This document shows, one piece after another, positions 9,049-19,626 of a stretch of DNA of 64,000 nucleotides. The position numbers were made by a program, and so were the translations under genes. Below the pieces are notes generated by a model, which saw only the letters and a program-made list of their open reading frames with translations, did no database searches and was not told the DNA's origin. Position 1 is the first letter of the stretch; every line of letters begins with the position of its first letter. The stretch covers positions 62,001-126,000 of the forward strand of contig NZ_JAJTHI010000004.1 in the NCBI RefSeq assembly GCF_021298855.1, in the 5' to 3' direction. The stretch is from Gemmatimonas sp. (GTDB taxonomy: Bacteria > Gemmatimonadota > Gemmatimonadetes > Gemmatimonadales > Gemmatimonadaceae).

Positions 9049-10536
9049 TCAGTAATTGTCGATCTGCGCACGCTGCAATGCGCCCGAGTAATCCACGTAG
9101 CCCACCTTGGTTTCCGAGTAGAACTCGTACACTTCCCAGCCCCCTTCGCGGTGCCCGTTGCCCGTTTCCTTCACGCCGCCAAAGGGGAGGTGCGCCTCGG
9201 CGCCAATGGTGGGGGCGTTCACGTACGTGATGCCGTTGTCGAGCTCCTGCAGCGCCCGGAAGGCCACGTTCACGTTGCGCGTATACACCGAGCTGGACAG
9301 CCCGTACCGCACCCCGTTGTTCACGTCGAACGCCTCGGCGGCGTCCTTCACCTTGATCACGCTCAACACCGGGCCGAAGATCTCCTCCTGGTCGAGGCGC
9401 GACCCCGCGGTGACCCCCGTGAAGATGGTGGGCTGGAAGAAGAACCCGCGGTCGAGATCGCCTCCGGTGGCGCGGGCCCCGCCGCACACCAGCGTGGCAC
9501 CCTGCTGGCGGCCGATCTCGATGTAGCGCTCCACCTTCTCGCGCGCCGCGTCATTCACCAGCGGCCCCACGTCGGTTCCCGCACGGCGCCCGTCACCCAG
9601 ACGCAGCGCCTGCGCCCGCTCGGCGAGGCGCGTCACGAAGGCATCGTGAATGCCCTCCTGCAACACCAGACGGCTGGTCGCGGTGCACCGCTGTCCGGTG
9701 GTGCCGAAGGCGCCCCAGAGCACGCCGTCGAGCGCCAGATCGAGATCGGCGTCGTCGAGCACGATCTGCGCGTTCTTGCCACCCATTTCGAGGCTCAGCC
9801 GCTTGTGCATGCGGCCGCAGGTTTCCCCCACGAACCGCCCCGTCTCGGTGCTGCCGGTGAACGAGATGACCGGCACCTGCGGGTGCTCCACCAGCGCCTT
9901 GCCCACCACCTCCCCCATCCCGTGCACCAGCTGGATGACCTCGGGGGGCAGGCCGGCCTCGAGCAGCACTTCCACCAGCACCGTGCTCGTGTGCGGCACG
10001 TCTTCGGCGGGCTTGAGGATGACCGCGTTGCCGCACAGCAGCGCCGGGAAGGCCTTCCAGGTGGGAATGGCCAGCGGGAAGTTGAACGGGGTGATGAGCC
10101 CGCACACGCCAATGGGGCGGCGCATGCTCATGGCCCACTTGTTGGCGAGCTCGCTGGGCACCGTATGTCCGAACAGGCGACGCCCTTCGGTGGCGGCGTA
10201 GTAGGCGGTGTCGATGCCTTCCTGCACATCACCGCGCGTTTCCGCGAGCGGTTTGCCCATCTCGCGCGTCATGAGATCGGCCAGTTCTTCCTTGCGCGCC
10301 GCCAGCAGGTCGCCCACGCGCCGCAACACGTCGCCACGCGCCGGCGCCGGCGTGCGCTTCCACTGCTCGAAGCCGCGGCGCGCACTGGCCACCGCCGCAT
10401 CGATGTCCGAGGCGCCGGAGGCGGGGAAGTGCCCGATCAGATCCTGCTGATCGGCAGGATTGCGATTCTCGAAGTACGCGCCGGTGGAGGGGGCAACCCA
10501 CTGGCCGCCAATGAAATTCCGGTAGGTGATGGTCAT
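9049..10536 (-). CDS. NAD(P)-dependent aldehyde dehydrogenase
   Basis: 495 aa, a complete ALDH-superfamily enzyme. Asn152 (PFNFP), Glu250 (LEMGGKN) and the nucleophile Cys284 (GQRCTAT) are all in place, with the nucleotide-binding FTGSTETG at 226-233. It oxidises an aldehyde to the acid. GTTGQRCTATSR together with the IGAEAHLPFGG C-terminal segment recalls ALDHs acting on semialdehydes (2-aminoadipate or 2-oxoglutarate semialdehyde types), but the substrate cannot be fixed. The gene is separated from neighbours by 27 and 64 bp, with no pathway context. Confidence 0.9.
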   Translation of the reverse strand: MTITYRNFIGGQWVAPSTGAYFENRNPADQQDLIGHFPASGASDIDAAVASARRGFEQWKRTPAPARGDVLRRVGDLLAARKEELADLMTREMGKPLAETRGDVQEGIDTAYYAATEGRRLFGHTVPSELANKWAMSMRRPIGVCGLITPFNFPLAIPTWKAFPALLCGNAVILKPAEDVPHTSTVLVEVLLEAGLPPEVIQLVHGMGEVVGKALVEHPQVPVISFTGSTETGRFVGETCGRMHKRLSLEMGGKNAQIVLDDADLDLALDGVLWGAFGTTGQRCTATSRLVLQEGIHDAFVTRLAERAQALRLGDGRRAGTDVGPLVNDAAREKVERYIEIGRQQGATLVCGGARATGGDLDRGFFFQPTIFTGVTAGSRLDQEEIFGPVLSVIKVKDAAEAFDVNNGVRYGLSSSVYTRNVNVAFRALQELDNGITYVNAPTIGAEAHLPFGGVKETGNGHREGGWEVYEFYSETKVGYVDYSGALQRAQIDNY

Positions 10537-10563
10537 GCCTGCAAATGTAGCCGACCCACCGGA

Positions 10564-11169
10564 CTAGAGCGTGGTGCCACCCCGCCCCGGCGGGAGCAAT
10601 CCGGCCGGGGCCGGTGACGCCGGTCCCGGCGATGTCGAACCGTCGGCGCCCGGGGTCACACCGGGGTTGCCCGGCATCGCCGGCAGGCCATCGCAGCTCC
10701 ACTGCCCCGGGCGTTCGGCCGTGGGCACGGCGTAGCCCACGCGCGGCAGCACCTCGCGCGCGCCCAGCGCCAGCCCCCACGCGGTCACCAGCAGCGACGC
10801 CACATGCGCCAGCCCCAGCCGATGCCGCCACGTACCCAGCGCACTCCAGAGCCCCAGCAGCGCCACGCCGCCGGTGGCCGCGGTGAAGCCAATGAGCGGC
10901 GCCCCGCAGCGCGCCGGCCACGGCCAGAACATGAGACCGGCCGCCGCGCCGACCGCCACCAGCACCTTGGCCCACGACAGCCACGGCTTCCCCGCCCCGG
11001 GCACCGTGGCCGCGGGGAGGGCGGGCGCCTTGGGCGCCCCCGCCGGCAGCGCCCGCGCGGGAGCGCCCTTGGCCGGCGCCACCGGCTGGGCGCTCTTGAG
11101 CAACTCGTCGTCGGAGATGGACGCGAGTTGCTTGTCGATCTTGGCGAGTTCCTTGTCCCAGTCGGTCAT
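10564..11169 (-). CDS. Hypothetical membrane protein with Pro/Ala-rich ends
   Basis: 201 aa. A short charged N-terminus (MTDWDKELAKIDKQLASISDDEL) is followed by an Ala/Pro-rich linker. Next come three hydrophobic segments (roughly 65-85, 90-110 and 115-135) and a Gly/Pro-rich tail that could be exposed. I recognise no family. It lies 21 bp downstream of the sigma54-type response regulator in the same direction, so it may be in its transcript. Confidence 0.6.
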   Translation of the reverse strand: MTDWDKELAKIDKQLASISDDELLKSAQPVAPAKGAPARALPAGAPKAPALPAATVPGAGKPWLSWAKVLVAVGAAAGLMFWPWPARCGAPLIGFTAATGGVALLGLWSALGTWRHRLGLAHVASLLVTAWGLALGAREVLPRVGYAVPTAERPGQWSCDGLPAMPGNPGVTPGADGSTSPGPASPAPAGLLPPGRGGTTL

Positions 11170-11190
11170 GACGAGGCGTACGTGGGCGCC

Positions 11191-12561
<1,371 letters not shown>

Positions 12562-12568
12562 GAGTGGA

Positions 12569-13405
12569 TCACGGGGTGCGGGCAGTGGAGGTGGAGGCGC
12601 GGTACAGCGTGAGCGTGCCGTTGACCACGCGGACATCGCTGACCGACGTGGGCAGCGGCACCGGCAGCGCATCGGCGGCCAGAGCACCGGCGCCCGATCC
12701 GCTATCTACCGCCCCGGCGTCCGGGCGTTCCGCACCGGGGCGTTGCGCCGCCCCGCGCAGGCTCCCCACCAGCCCGGGGATGAGGCGGGTGGGCACATCG
12801 ATGCCCTTGAGCCGCAGCTCCTGCACGCGGAACTGCGCCAGCCCCGGCCGCACCGGTTCGAGCGGCCCGGCCAGAAACAGCGTGTCCTCACCCACGAGCG
12901 CCTTGCCCAGCACGGCCCCAATGGCCGACTGCCCGGTGAAGTCGCTCAGCGACACGGCGGTGCGCAGCAGCAGCAAGTCGCCGTCGAGCGCCACCTGGGC
13001 GGTGATGGCCGATGGCGGGAGCTGCGCCAAGAGCGGCGCGAGCAGCCCGGCCACCTGGTCGGCAGCCAGCGACACGTACGCCGGGCCGTTGCGGCGGCGG
13101 AGCGGCGCCAGCGGGTTGGTCGTGGGCGCCACGGGGGCGTCGGCGTTCACGGTCACCCACCCCAGCTCGCGGTCGCGGCGTTCGCGTGCCGCGCGGCGCC
13201 GCGCCTCCTGTTCGGCAGCAATACGGGCGCCTTCCTCGCTGTCGAGGCGTTCGCTGGTGCGCACGGCGGCATCGGTGACCTTGTCGGCGGCACCGGAGGC
13301 CGCGCGGGAGAGGACCGACGGCAGCCGGTCGCCGTAGAGCCAGTAGCCCACGGCGCCGCCAACCACGAGCACCACGGCACATCCGATTCGTGTGAGACAG
13401 CCCAC
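12569..13405 (-). CDS. Hypothetical membrane-anchored protein
   Basis: 278 aa if started at the GTG at 13405, directly before the only hydrophobic segment (IGCAVVLVVGGAVGYWLYG, residues ~6-24). The frame is open further upstream into the comM 3' end, but that part is basic, low-complexity and unlikely. After the anchor comes a charged helical stretch rich in Arg/Glu (possible coiled coil), then a beta-rich C-terminal domain with no motif I recognise. No SD decides the start. Placed between comM and the response regulator, 8 bp from the latter, it may be a co-transcribed envelope protein. Confidence 0.55.
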   Translation of the reverse strand: MGCLTRIGCAVVLVVGGAVGYWLYGDRLPSVLSRAASGAADKVTDAAVRTSERLDSEEGARIAAEQEARRRAARERRDRELGWVTVNADAPVAPTTNPLAPLRRRNGPAYVSLAADQVAGLLAPLLAQLPPSAITAQVALDGDLLLLRTAVSLSDFTGQSAIGAVLGKALVGEDTLFLAGPLEPVRPGLAQFRVQELRLKGIDVPTRLIPGLVGSLRGAAQRPGAERPDAGAVDSGSGAGALAADALPVPLPTSVSDVRVVNGTLTLYRASTSTARTP

Positions 13406-13511
13406 AGGCGTTGTGCAGGAGGGAAGGAAGCAACGGGCAGCGTGCGCAGAAGCTACGTCTGCCAGCTCCGCAACGGCAGTCTGGCGGGCGCCGCGCGCCC
13501 GTGCGGTTTCC

Positions 13512-15134
13512 TCACGGATCGCCAGGCGTCGCGAGCACCGCCCCACCCTCCCCGCCCGCATCATCCACCGGGCGAAAGCGCAGCGCCTCCCCGATATGGG
13601 CCGACATGACGGCCTCCATGTCGTCGAGGTCGGCAATGGTGCGGGCTACACGCAGCACGCGGTGATACGAGCGCGCGGAGAGCTGCAGCTTGTCGGCCGC
13701 GCGCACGAGGAGGGCGCGAGCGGCCGGATCGAGCCGCGCCGCCGGCCCCACGAGGCGCACCGGCACGGCGGCGTTGGTGAGCACCGGGGCGCCGGCCACG
13801 GACGCTGATGCGGGCACCGCCGATGGCGCGCCGTGCGCCGTATGGGCGTAGCGCTCGCGCTGACGCGCCCGCGCGCGCAGCACGCGGTCGCGCACGGCGG
13901 CACTGCGCTCGGTGGGCGCCGAACTGCCGTGCTGCGCGAGCGCGCGCGGCGGTACGCGCTGCACGTGCACGTGCAGGTCAATGCGGTCGGCGAGCGGGCC
14001 CGAGAGCCGTTGCCGGTGCCGCTCGAGATCGGCCACCGAACAGCGGCAGGGGCGGTCGTCGCAGCCGGCGTAGCCGCAGGGGCACGGATTGCTCGCCGCC
14101 ACGAAGGTGAACCGCGAGGGAAAACGCAGCGACCGCGCGGCGCGCGAGACCATCACACTGCCATCCTCCAACGGCTGCCGCAGCGCCTCGAGCGTGTGAC
14201 GCGGGAAGAGCGACAGCTCGTCGAGAAAGAGCACACCGTGATGCGACAGGCTCACTTCACCGGGGCGCGGCCATCCGCCGCCACCAATGAGCCCCGCCGT
14301 GGAAATGGAGTGATGCGGCGCGCGAAAAGGGCGCGCGCGACTCAGCAGCTGCTGGTCGGCCGGCCCCAGCAGCCCGGCCACCGAGTGAATGGCCAGCACC
14401 TCCAGCGCTTCCTGCTCGTCGAGCGGCGGCAGAATGCCCGGCAAACGCCGCGCCAACATGGTCTTGCCGGCGCCCGGCGGACCAACGAGCAACAGATTGT
14501 GCGCGCCCGCCGCCGCAATCTCCAGCGCCCGCACGGCAAACTCCTGCCCCACCACATCGGCCAGATCGGGCACGTCGTCCGTACTGCCACCACGAGGCGC
14601 CTGAGGCCGACTGGGCGCCGCCGAGCCGCTCCGCAACGCCGCCACCAGCTCCGCCAACGTGCGCGGCGCCATGGCGCGCGCGTTGGGCACGCGCAGCGCT
14701 TCGGCCAGGTTGTCCGGCGGCACGATGAGCAGGGCGTTGCCGGTCGCCGCCACATGCCGCGCCACGGCCAACACCCCACGCACCGCCCGCAATTGCCCAT
14801 CGAGCCCCAACTCCCCCACGGCGCATGTCTGGAGCAAACACTCGGCAGGGAGCTGGCCACTCGCCGCCAGCAGCGCCAGCGCAATGGGCAGGTCGAACGC
14901 GGTGCCCGTTTTGGGCAGGTCACCAGGCTGCAGATTCACCGTGACCCGCCGCGGCGGCACGGTGAACCCGCTGTTGGCCAGCGCCGCATGCACGCGGTCG
15001 CGGCTCTCCTTCACTGCCGTCGCCGCCAATCCGACGAGCGTCCACTGCGGCAGCCCGTTGGCTACATGCACCTCGACGAGCACATCGAGGGCGTCGATTC
15101 CCAGTACGGCGGCGGAAGGCGCGGCGGCAAGCAT
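13512..15134 (-). CDS. comM: YifB/ComM family Mg-chelatase-like AAA+ ATPase
   Basis: 540 aa. The N-terminal Lon-protease-like ChlI domain (VEVHVANGLPQWTLVGLAATAVKESRDRVHAAL) is followed by the AAA+ core with Walker A GPPGAGKTML and Walker B VLFLDELSLF. A small Cys cluster (CPCGYAGCDDRPCRC) and the C-terminal SARSYHRVLRVARTIADL segment complete it. ComM is a hexameric helicase that promotes branch migration during natural transformation. It resembles BchI only in the AAA+ fold, and the full-length BchI at 49.9 kb is a separate gene. It is a housekeeping/competence protein, not part of pigment synthesis. Confidence 0.93.
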   Translation of the reverse strand: MLAAAPSAAVLGIDALDVLVEVHVANGLPQWTLVGLAATAVKESRDRVHAALANSGFTVPPRRVTVNLQPGDLPKTGTAFDLPIALALLAASGQLPAECLLQTCAVGELGLDGQLRAVRGVLAVARHVAATGNALLIVPPDNLAEALRVPNARAMAPRTLAELVAALRSGSAAPSRPQAPRGGSTDDVPDLADVVGQEFAVRALEIAAAGAHNLLLVGPPGAGKTMLARRLPGILPPLDEQEALEVLAIHSVAGLLGPADQQLLSRARPFRAPHHSISTAGLIGGGGWPRPGEVSLSHHGVLFLDELSLFPRHTLEALRQPLEDGSVMVSRAARSLRFPSRFTFVAASNPCPCGYAGCDDRPCRCSVADLERHRQRLSGPLADRIDLHVHVQRVPPRALAQHGSSAPTERSAAVRDRVLRARARQRERYAHTAHGAPSAVPASASVAGAPVLTNAAVPVRLVGPAARLDPAARALLVRAADKLQLSARSYHRVLRVARTIADLDDMEAVMSAHIGEALRFRPVDDAGGEGGAVLATPGDP

Positions 15135-15213
15135 GGGGCAACAGTAGGCGCGCCATGCCGATCGTGTGTCATCCGAAAACGTGGCCTTGGCTCATTCGAA
15201 CGCACAGAAAACG

Positions 15214-15298
15214 GTTCCGGGTTTCGGGTTTCGGGTTTCGGGTTGCGGGGTTCAAGTACCGACCCGCAACCCATGACCCGAAACCCGAAACCCGGAAC
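15214..15298. repeat. Heptad-repeat hairpin (GGGTTTC)n between comM and the S9 peptidase
   Basis: Three GGGTTTC units plus a GGGTTGC variant on the left are mirrored on the right. The 23-bp block at 15214-15236 is the perfect reverse complement of 15276-15298, and the 10-bp block at 15240-15249 is the reverse complement of 15263-15272. The result is a long hairpin in the 196-bp gap between two minus-strand genes. It could end comM-upstream transcription or be a dispersed intergenic repeat. No coding potential was seen here. Confidence 0.8.
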
Positions 15299-15330
15299 TG
15301 AGCGGTTTCCGCCGTGACCGCGGTGGCCGG

Positions 15331-17391
15331 TTACATCGCCGTGCGCGCCGCCGCCCCCAGCGTGTGCTTGGCCATCCACTCGTACTCGCGCTTCATGCGG
15401 TCGAGCTGGTGGTAGTACTCGCCCAGCCCGTGCCCTTCTCGCGGATAGAACACCAGCTCCACCGTCTTGCCCCTGTCCTTGAGCGCCCGGTAGAACTCCA
15501 TGGGCTGTCCAATGGGCACCCGCTCGTCGTTGCTGCCATGCAGAATGAGCAACGGCGTGGTGACCTTGTCGCTGTACGAAATGCCCGAGCGCTCGAGATA
15601 CTTGCGCACGTTCGCATTCACGATGGAACCGTCGTACTGCGGCTGTCCGAAGAAGGTGTTGATGTACCCCGGAATGTCCGTGGTGCCGGCCATGCTCAAC
15701 AGCGACGGAAGCCCGGCGCCCATCATGGCCGCCTTGAAGCGCCCCGTCTGGCTCACCACCCAGCTCGTCATGTAGCCGCCGTAGCTCCACCCCTCGAACG
15801 CCATCTTCGACGAATCGGCGATGCCGCGCTTGATGAGCGCGTCCACGCCGGTCATGATGTCCTTGTAGTCGCCACCGCCCCAGTCGCCGGTATTGGCGTG
15901 CATCCACCACTCGCCGTACCCGGTGGAGCCGCGTGGATTGGGGTAGAACACCGCCCACCCGCGCGCCGCCCAGGTCTGCCCGGGGTCGGTGCCCAGCTTG
16001 AAGCCCGCCGTGTGCGCCCCCGTGGGCCCGCCGTGCGCCGACACCACCAGCGGCACCTTCGTGCCCTCGCGATATCCCACCGGCAGCAGCAGCACCCCTT
16101 CGGCGGTCTTGCCGTCGAAGCTCTTCCACGTGATGACCTGCGACGCGCCAACGGCCCGCTCGGCCAGCCACGGGTTGGTTGTGGTGAGGCGACGCGGTGA
16201 CGCCAGCGACGCATCGGTCACGTACACCTCCGTGGGCCACTCGGCGCTGTTGAGCGCCAGCGCCAGCACCGAGCCGTTGGCACTGGGCGACACGCCCCCC
16301 ACCAGCAGCTTCTGCGTGCGCTGGCTGTACGTCTTCGTGGCCAGATCGTACGCATACAGCGACTGGTAGACGCGGTCGCTGGCGGTGAACCACAGCTCCT
16401 TGCCGTTAGGCGACCAGCGCACCGCGCCGGGGCTCACGTCGAACGACGACTGCGCGTGGTTGGTGAGCGTGCGCGTGGCCACGTCCATGGTCATGAGGCG
16501 CGCGTTGCGCAGCGTGCGCGGCATGATGCCGTCCTTGTGCGGCGCGAACTCGTGCGGCACGCTCGTCCACGCCAGCGTCTTGCCATCGGGCGAGAAGGCC
16601 GGCGCGCTCTCCACCTGATGATCGGTGGTGAGTGGTGTGAGCTGCTTGCTGGCGATGTCCACCAGGTACGCATCGTGCCGCTCGTCGCGGATCATGGTGG
16701 TGGGACTCGCGTAGAACGCCAGGGTGCGGCCATCGGGCGACCAGCTGGGGAGCGCGCTCACCGTGTAGTTGCCGCTCGTCACCTTCGTGGCGGCCCCACT
16801 CGTGGCGTCCACCACCCAGATGTGCACGAACCGGAAATCGCCCTCGTACACCGTGGGGTCGTCACGACGACGCAGCCGAGCCTCCTGCTCGCGCGTGAGC
16901 GTGTCGGTGGTGAGCAGCGCAATGCGGCTGCCATCGGGGCTCCACACGTAGCCGCTCACCCCGTCCTTGATCGTGGTGAGCTGACGCGCCTCGCCGCCGT
17001 CGGCCGGCAGCAGCCAGATCTGCGGGCGCGGGGCGTTCTCGCCGGTGCCCGTGCCGCGCGCGGCCACGAAGGCAATGGTCTTGCCGTCGGGGCTCCAGGT
17101 AGGCTGGCTTTCCCCGCGCTCGCCAAAGGTGAGCTGCCGCGCGGCACCGCCGGCGGCAGGGACGATGAACACGTGCGAGCGCCGCTCGTGCGTGTCACCC
17201 AGCGCGGTGTCGCCCTTGGCGTTGGGGTGCTCCCACGCCGTCACGGTGTAGAGCACGCGGTTGCCGTCGGGGGACATGGCTACGCCCCCCACGGCCTTGA
17301 GTCGCATCACGTCGGACTCGTCGAGTCCGCGGGGTTGGGCCGACAGCGTGAACGGCAGCAGCAGCACGCCGAGCAGGAACCGGGTTCGCAT
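15331..17391 (-). CDS. S9 family prolyl oligopeptidase-type peptidase
   Basis: 686 aa. A signal peptide ends near LSAQ. The N-terminal ~430 residues are a WD40-like/TolB-type propeller with repeated SPDG motifs. The C-terminal alpha/beta-hydrolase domain has the nucleophile Ser536 in GWSYGGY, the acid in HGSNDERVP and the base in EGHG. This is the layout of secreted acylaminoacyl-peptidase or dipeptidyl-peptidase IV-like enzymes, which release short N-terminal pieces from peptides. It lies 29 bp from the deacylase gene. The two may cooperate in peptide scavenging (inference). Confidence 0.92.
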   Translation of the reverse strand: MRTRFLLGVLLLPFTLSAQPRGLDESDVMRLKAVGGVAMSPDGNRVLYTVTAWEHPNAKGDTALGDTHERRSHVFIVPAAGGAARQLTFGERGESQPTWSPDGKTIAFVAARGTGTGENAPRPQIWLLPADGGEARQLTTIKDGVSGYVWSPDGSRIALLTTDTLTREQEARLRRRDDPTVYEGDFRFVHIWVVDATSGAATKVTSGNYTVSALPSWSPDGRTLAFYASPTTMIRDERHDAYLVDIASKQLTPLTTDHQVESAPAFSPDGKTLAWTSVPHEFAPHKDGIMPRTLRNARLMTMDVATRTLTNHAQSSFDVSPGAVRWSPNGKELWFTASDRVYQSLYAYDLATKTYSQRTQKLLVGGVSPSANGSVLALALNSAEWPTEVYVTDASLASPRRLTTTNPWLAERAVGASQVITWKSFDGKTAEGVLLLPVGYREGTKVPLVVSAHGGPTGAHTAGFKLGTDPGQTWAARGWAVFYPNPRGSTGYGEWWMHANTGDWGGGDYKDIMTGVDALIKRGIADSSKMAFEGWSYGGYMTSWVVSQTGRFKAAMMGAGLPSLLSMAGTTDIPGYINTFFGQPQYDGSIVNANVRKYLERSGISYSDKVTTPLLILHGSNDERVPIGQPMEFYRALKDRGKTVELVFYPREGHGLGEYYHQLDRMKREYEWMAKHTLGAAARTAM

Positions 17392-17420
17392 GAGGGGGAG
17401 GGTTGGGGTTCAGATCGAAG

Positions 17421-19019
17421 TTACCGGCGCGTGATCACACGTCCAGCACGTACGCCGGTGGCCTTGCCGCCGTCTACCGCCACGGTGCCGTTCACCACCA
17501 CGGTTTCAATGCCCAGCGGGTACTGATGGGGCTCGGTGAAGGTGGCCTGGTCCTTCACCGTCGTGGCGTCGAAGATCACCACATCGGCCACGGCCCCCTC
17601 GCGCAGCACGCCGCGGTCGGTCAGCCCCAGCCGGCGGGCGGGCATCTGCGTCATCTTGTGAATGGCCGTTTCGAGCGGCAGCAGCTGCTGCTGGCGCACG
17701 TACTCGCCCAGCACCCGCGGAAAGGTGCCGTACGCGCGGGGGTGCGGATGCCCATCGCCCGGACGCGACAGTCGCCCGTCGCTGGCAATCATGGTGAAGG
17801 GGGCCGTCATGATGCGGCGCACATCGCCTTCGTCGAGCACGTGGTAGATGGCGTTGGCGCCCCCGTTCAGCATGGCCTCGAGCACCAGCGCCGCACCGTT
17901 CTCCGGTGTGGGCGCCAGGTTGCGGCGCGCCGCCCAATCCTTGAGCGTCTTCCCCTCGAGGCTCTTGTCCCACGACACGCGTGAGAACTGCACGCGCGCG
18001 AGGTCACCGCCGCCGCGATCGTTGAGGATGTTGAAGACGATGCCGCGCACGATGCTGTCCTTGAGGGCGGCGTTCGCGAGGCGCCGCCGAAACTCCGCGT
18101 CACCGCCGGCCATGGCCCAGCTGGGTACCAGCACGCCAATCCCCGTGTGCGTGGCGGTGTAGGGGTACTGATCCACCATCACATCGGTGCCCGCCTGGCG
18201 CGCGCTGTCCACCATGGCCAGGGTGAGCGCGCTCTTGCCCCACATCTGCTGCCCCACGGCCTTGTGGTGCGTGAGCACCACGGGGATCTTCGCGCGACGG
18301 CCAATCTCCAGCGCTTCCGCCACGCCTTCCAGGAGGCCAATGCCCTCCTTGCGCAGGTGGCTGGTGTAGATGCCGCCGCTGTCGGCCGCCGTCTGCGACA
18401 GCGCGATGACCTCCTCCACGGTGCTGTAGGTGCCCGGCAGGTACAGCAGCCCGGTGCTGAGCCCGAACGCCCCCTGTCCCATGGCCACGGCCACCAGCTG
18501 CTGCATGCGCGCCAGCTCGGCCGCGTTCGGGGCACGCGCCGCCATGCCGAGGACGGCCCGACGCACATCGTTGTGCCCCACGAGGTAGCCCACGTTGATG
18601 CCGGGCTTCGTGGTACGCACGCTGTCGAGATAGGGGCCCAGCGGCAGCGGGGAGCCGCCATCGGGCCCACCCAGCGCGAAGGTCACCCCCTGCCGCAGTG
18701 CGCTCTCCATGAGCGGCAGCTCGAGCAGCGGTTCGAGATGCGCGTGCAGGTCGATGAATCCGGGCGACACCATGCGTCCGGCCGCGTCAATGACGCGCGC
18801 GGCGCCGGCGCGCGAGATGGCGGTGCCCACGGCCACGATGCGATCCCCGCGAATGGCCACATCGGCCCGCCGTGGCGCGCTGTTGGTGCCGTCCACCACC
18901 AGACCGTTCACGATGAGCAGATCCACCCCCTGCGGGCGGGCGGCCGCGCTCTGCCGGGCAAAGAAAAACCCGCCGGCCAGAAGGCCGACGGGAATCAGGG
19001 CACGCCACCGGGGGCTCAT
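17421..19019 (-). CDS. N-acyl-D-amino-acid deacylase family amidohydrolase, exported
   Basis: 532 aa from the ATG at 19019, which overlaps the FKBP stop (ATGA). A hydrophobic N-terminus (VGLLAGGFFFA) suggests export. The urease-superfamily barrel shows DLHAHLEP, TSHLRKEG, THHKAVG and ASDGR metal-site motifs. A C-terminal beta segment (GVLREGAVADVVIFD) is typical of D-aminoacylase/dihydroorotase-like enzymes. The family hydrolyses N-acyl-D-amino acids or related amides. Linkage to an S9 peptidase and a periplasmic PPIase suggests an envelope peptide-processing set. Substrate specificity is not evident. Confidence 0.85.
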   Translation of the reverse strand: MSPRWRALIPVGLLAGGFFFARQSAAARPQGVDLLIVNGLVVDGTNSAPRRADVAIRGDRIVAVGTAISRAGAARVIDAAGRMVSPGFIDLHAHLEPLLELPLMESALRQGVTFALGGPDGGSPLPLGPYLDSVRTTKPGINVGYLVGHNDVRRAVLGMAARAPNAAELARMQQLVAVAMGQGAFGLSTGLLYLPGTYSTVEEVIALSQTAADSGGIYTSHLRKEGIGLLEGVAEALEIGRRAKIPVVLTHHKAVGQQMWGKSALTLAMVDSARQAGTDVMVDQYPYTATHTGIGVLVPSWAMAGGDAEFRRRLANAALKDSIVRGIVFNILNDRGGGDLARVQFSRVSWDKSLEGKTLKDWAARRNLAPTPENGAALVLEAMLNGGANAIYHVLDEGDVRRIMTAPFTMIASDGRLSRPGDGHPHPRAYGTFPRVLGEYVRQQQLLPLETAIHKMTQMPARRLGLTDRGVLREGAVADVVIFDATTVKDQATFTEPHQYPLGIETVVVNGTVAVDGGKATGVRAGRVITRR

Positions 19020-19507
19020 TTGCCGACGATGCGGTCGAGGGTCACATCGAAGACGAGGGTGGAGTTGGGCGGAATCGATCCGGCCCGCTCGTTGCGGTAG
19101 GCGAGCAGCGACCCGATGACGAGCTTGCGCTGGCCGCCCACCCGCATGCCGGGGAGCCCCTGCTCCCACCCCGGGATCACGCCGTTGCGCCCCAAACGGT
19201 AGGAGAAGGCCCCCTGATCGAACACCTGCCCGTTGGTGAGCATGCCGCGGTAGGTCACGAAGATGGAGTCGCCGGTGACCGCCGTGGCTCCCGTGCCGAC
19301 CGGGTTGTCGCGAACGAACAGGTTGTCGTTGAGTCGGGTCATCTGGGCAATGACGACGCCGGTGGAGGTGGCGTACGTCTCGACGGCCGGATTGGACGGG
19401 ATGTCGGGCGAGGTGCTCTCCGTTCCGCCGCACGCGGCGAAAAGGCCGGCGGCGCCGGCAGCCAGCGTGAGTCGGGCAAACGAACGGAGCGACGAGGAAA
19501 GCGACAT
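19016..19507 (-). CDS. FKBP-type peptidyl-prolyl cis-trans isomerase, lipoprotein
   Basis: 163 aa from the ATG at 19507. An ATG 12 bp earlier is possible, but AGGA suits the later start better. The leader ends in LFAAC, a good lipobox, so the protein is likely a membrane-attached lipoprotein. The FKBP domain includes VTYRGMLTNGQVFDQG, VIPGWEQGLPGMRVGGQRKL and the C-terminal IPPNSTLVFDVTL strand. It accelerates prolyl isomerisation of periplasmic proteins. It is first in a three-gene run with the deacylase and the S9 peptidase. Confidence 0.92.
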   Translation of the reverse strand: MSLSSSLRSFARLTLAAGAAGLFAACGGTESTSPDIPSNPAVETYATSTGVVIAQMTRLNDNLFVRDNPVGTGATAVTGDSIFVTYRGMLTNGQVFDQGAFSYRLGRNGVIPGWEQGLPGMRVGGQRKLVIGSLLAYRNERAGSIPPNSTLVFDVTLDRIVGK

Positions 19508-19626
19508 GAGCGAATGCATCCTGCGGCTGAAGAAGCGGGCGGGCGCGGCGCGCGCCACGAACCCCGAAAAGATATGGAGACACGCGGTTGCGCGGGACAT
19601 CCGGGCCCCCTTACGCTCACACCACG

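Noticed and set aside
13512-15134. A second Mg-chelatase I subunit
   Set aside because: The Lon-like N-terminal domain and Cys cluster identify ComM; BchI proper is at 49.9 kb.
15214-15298. A CRISPR array or telomere-type repeat
   Set aside because: The units are 7 bp, without spacers, and are arranged as an inverted pair.
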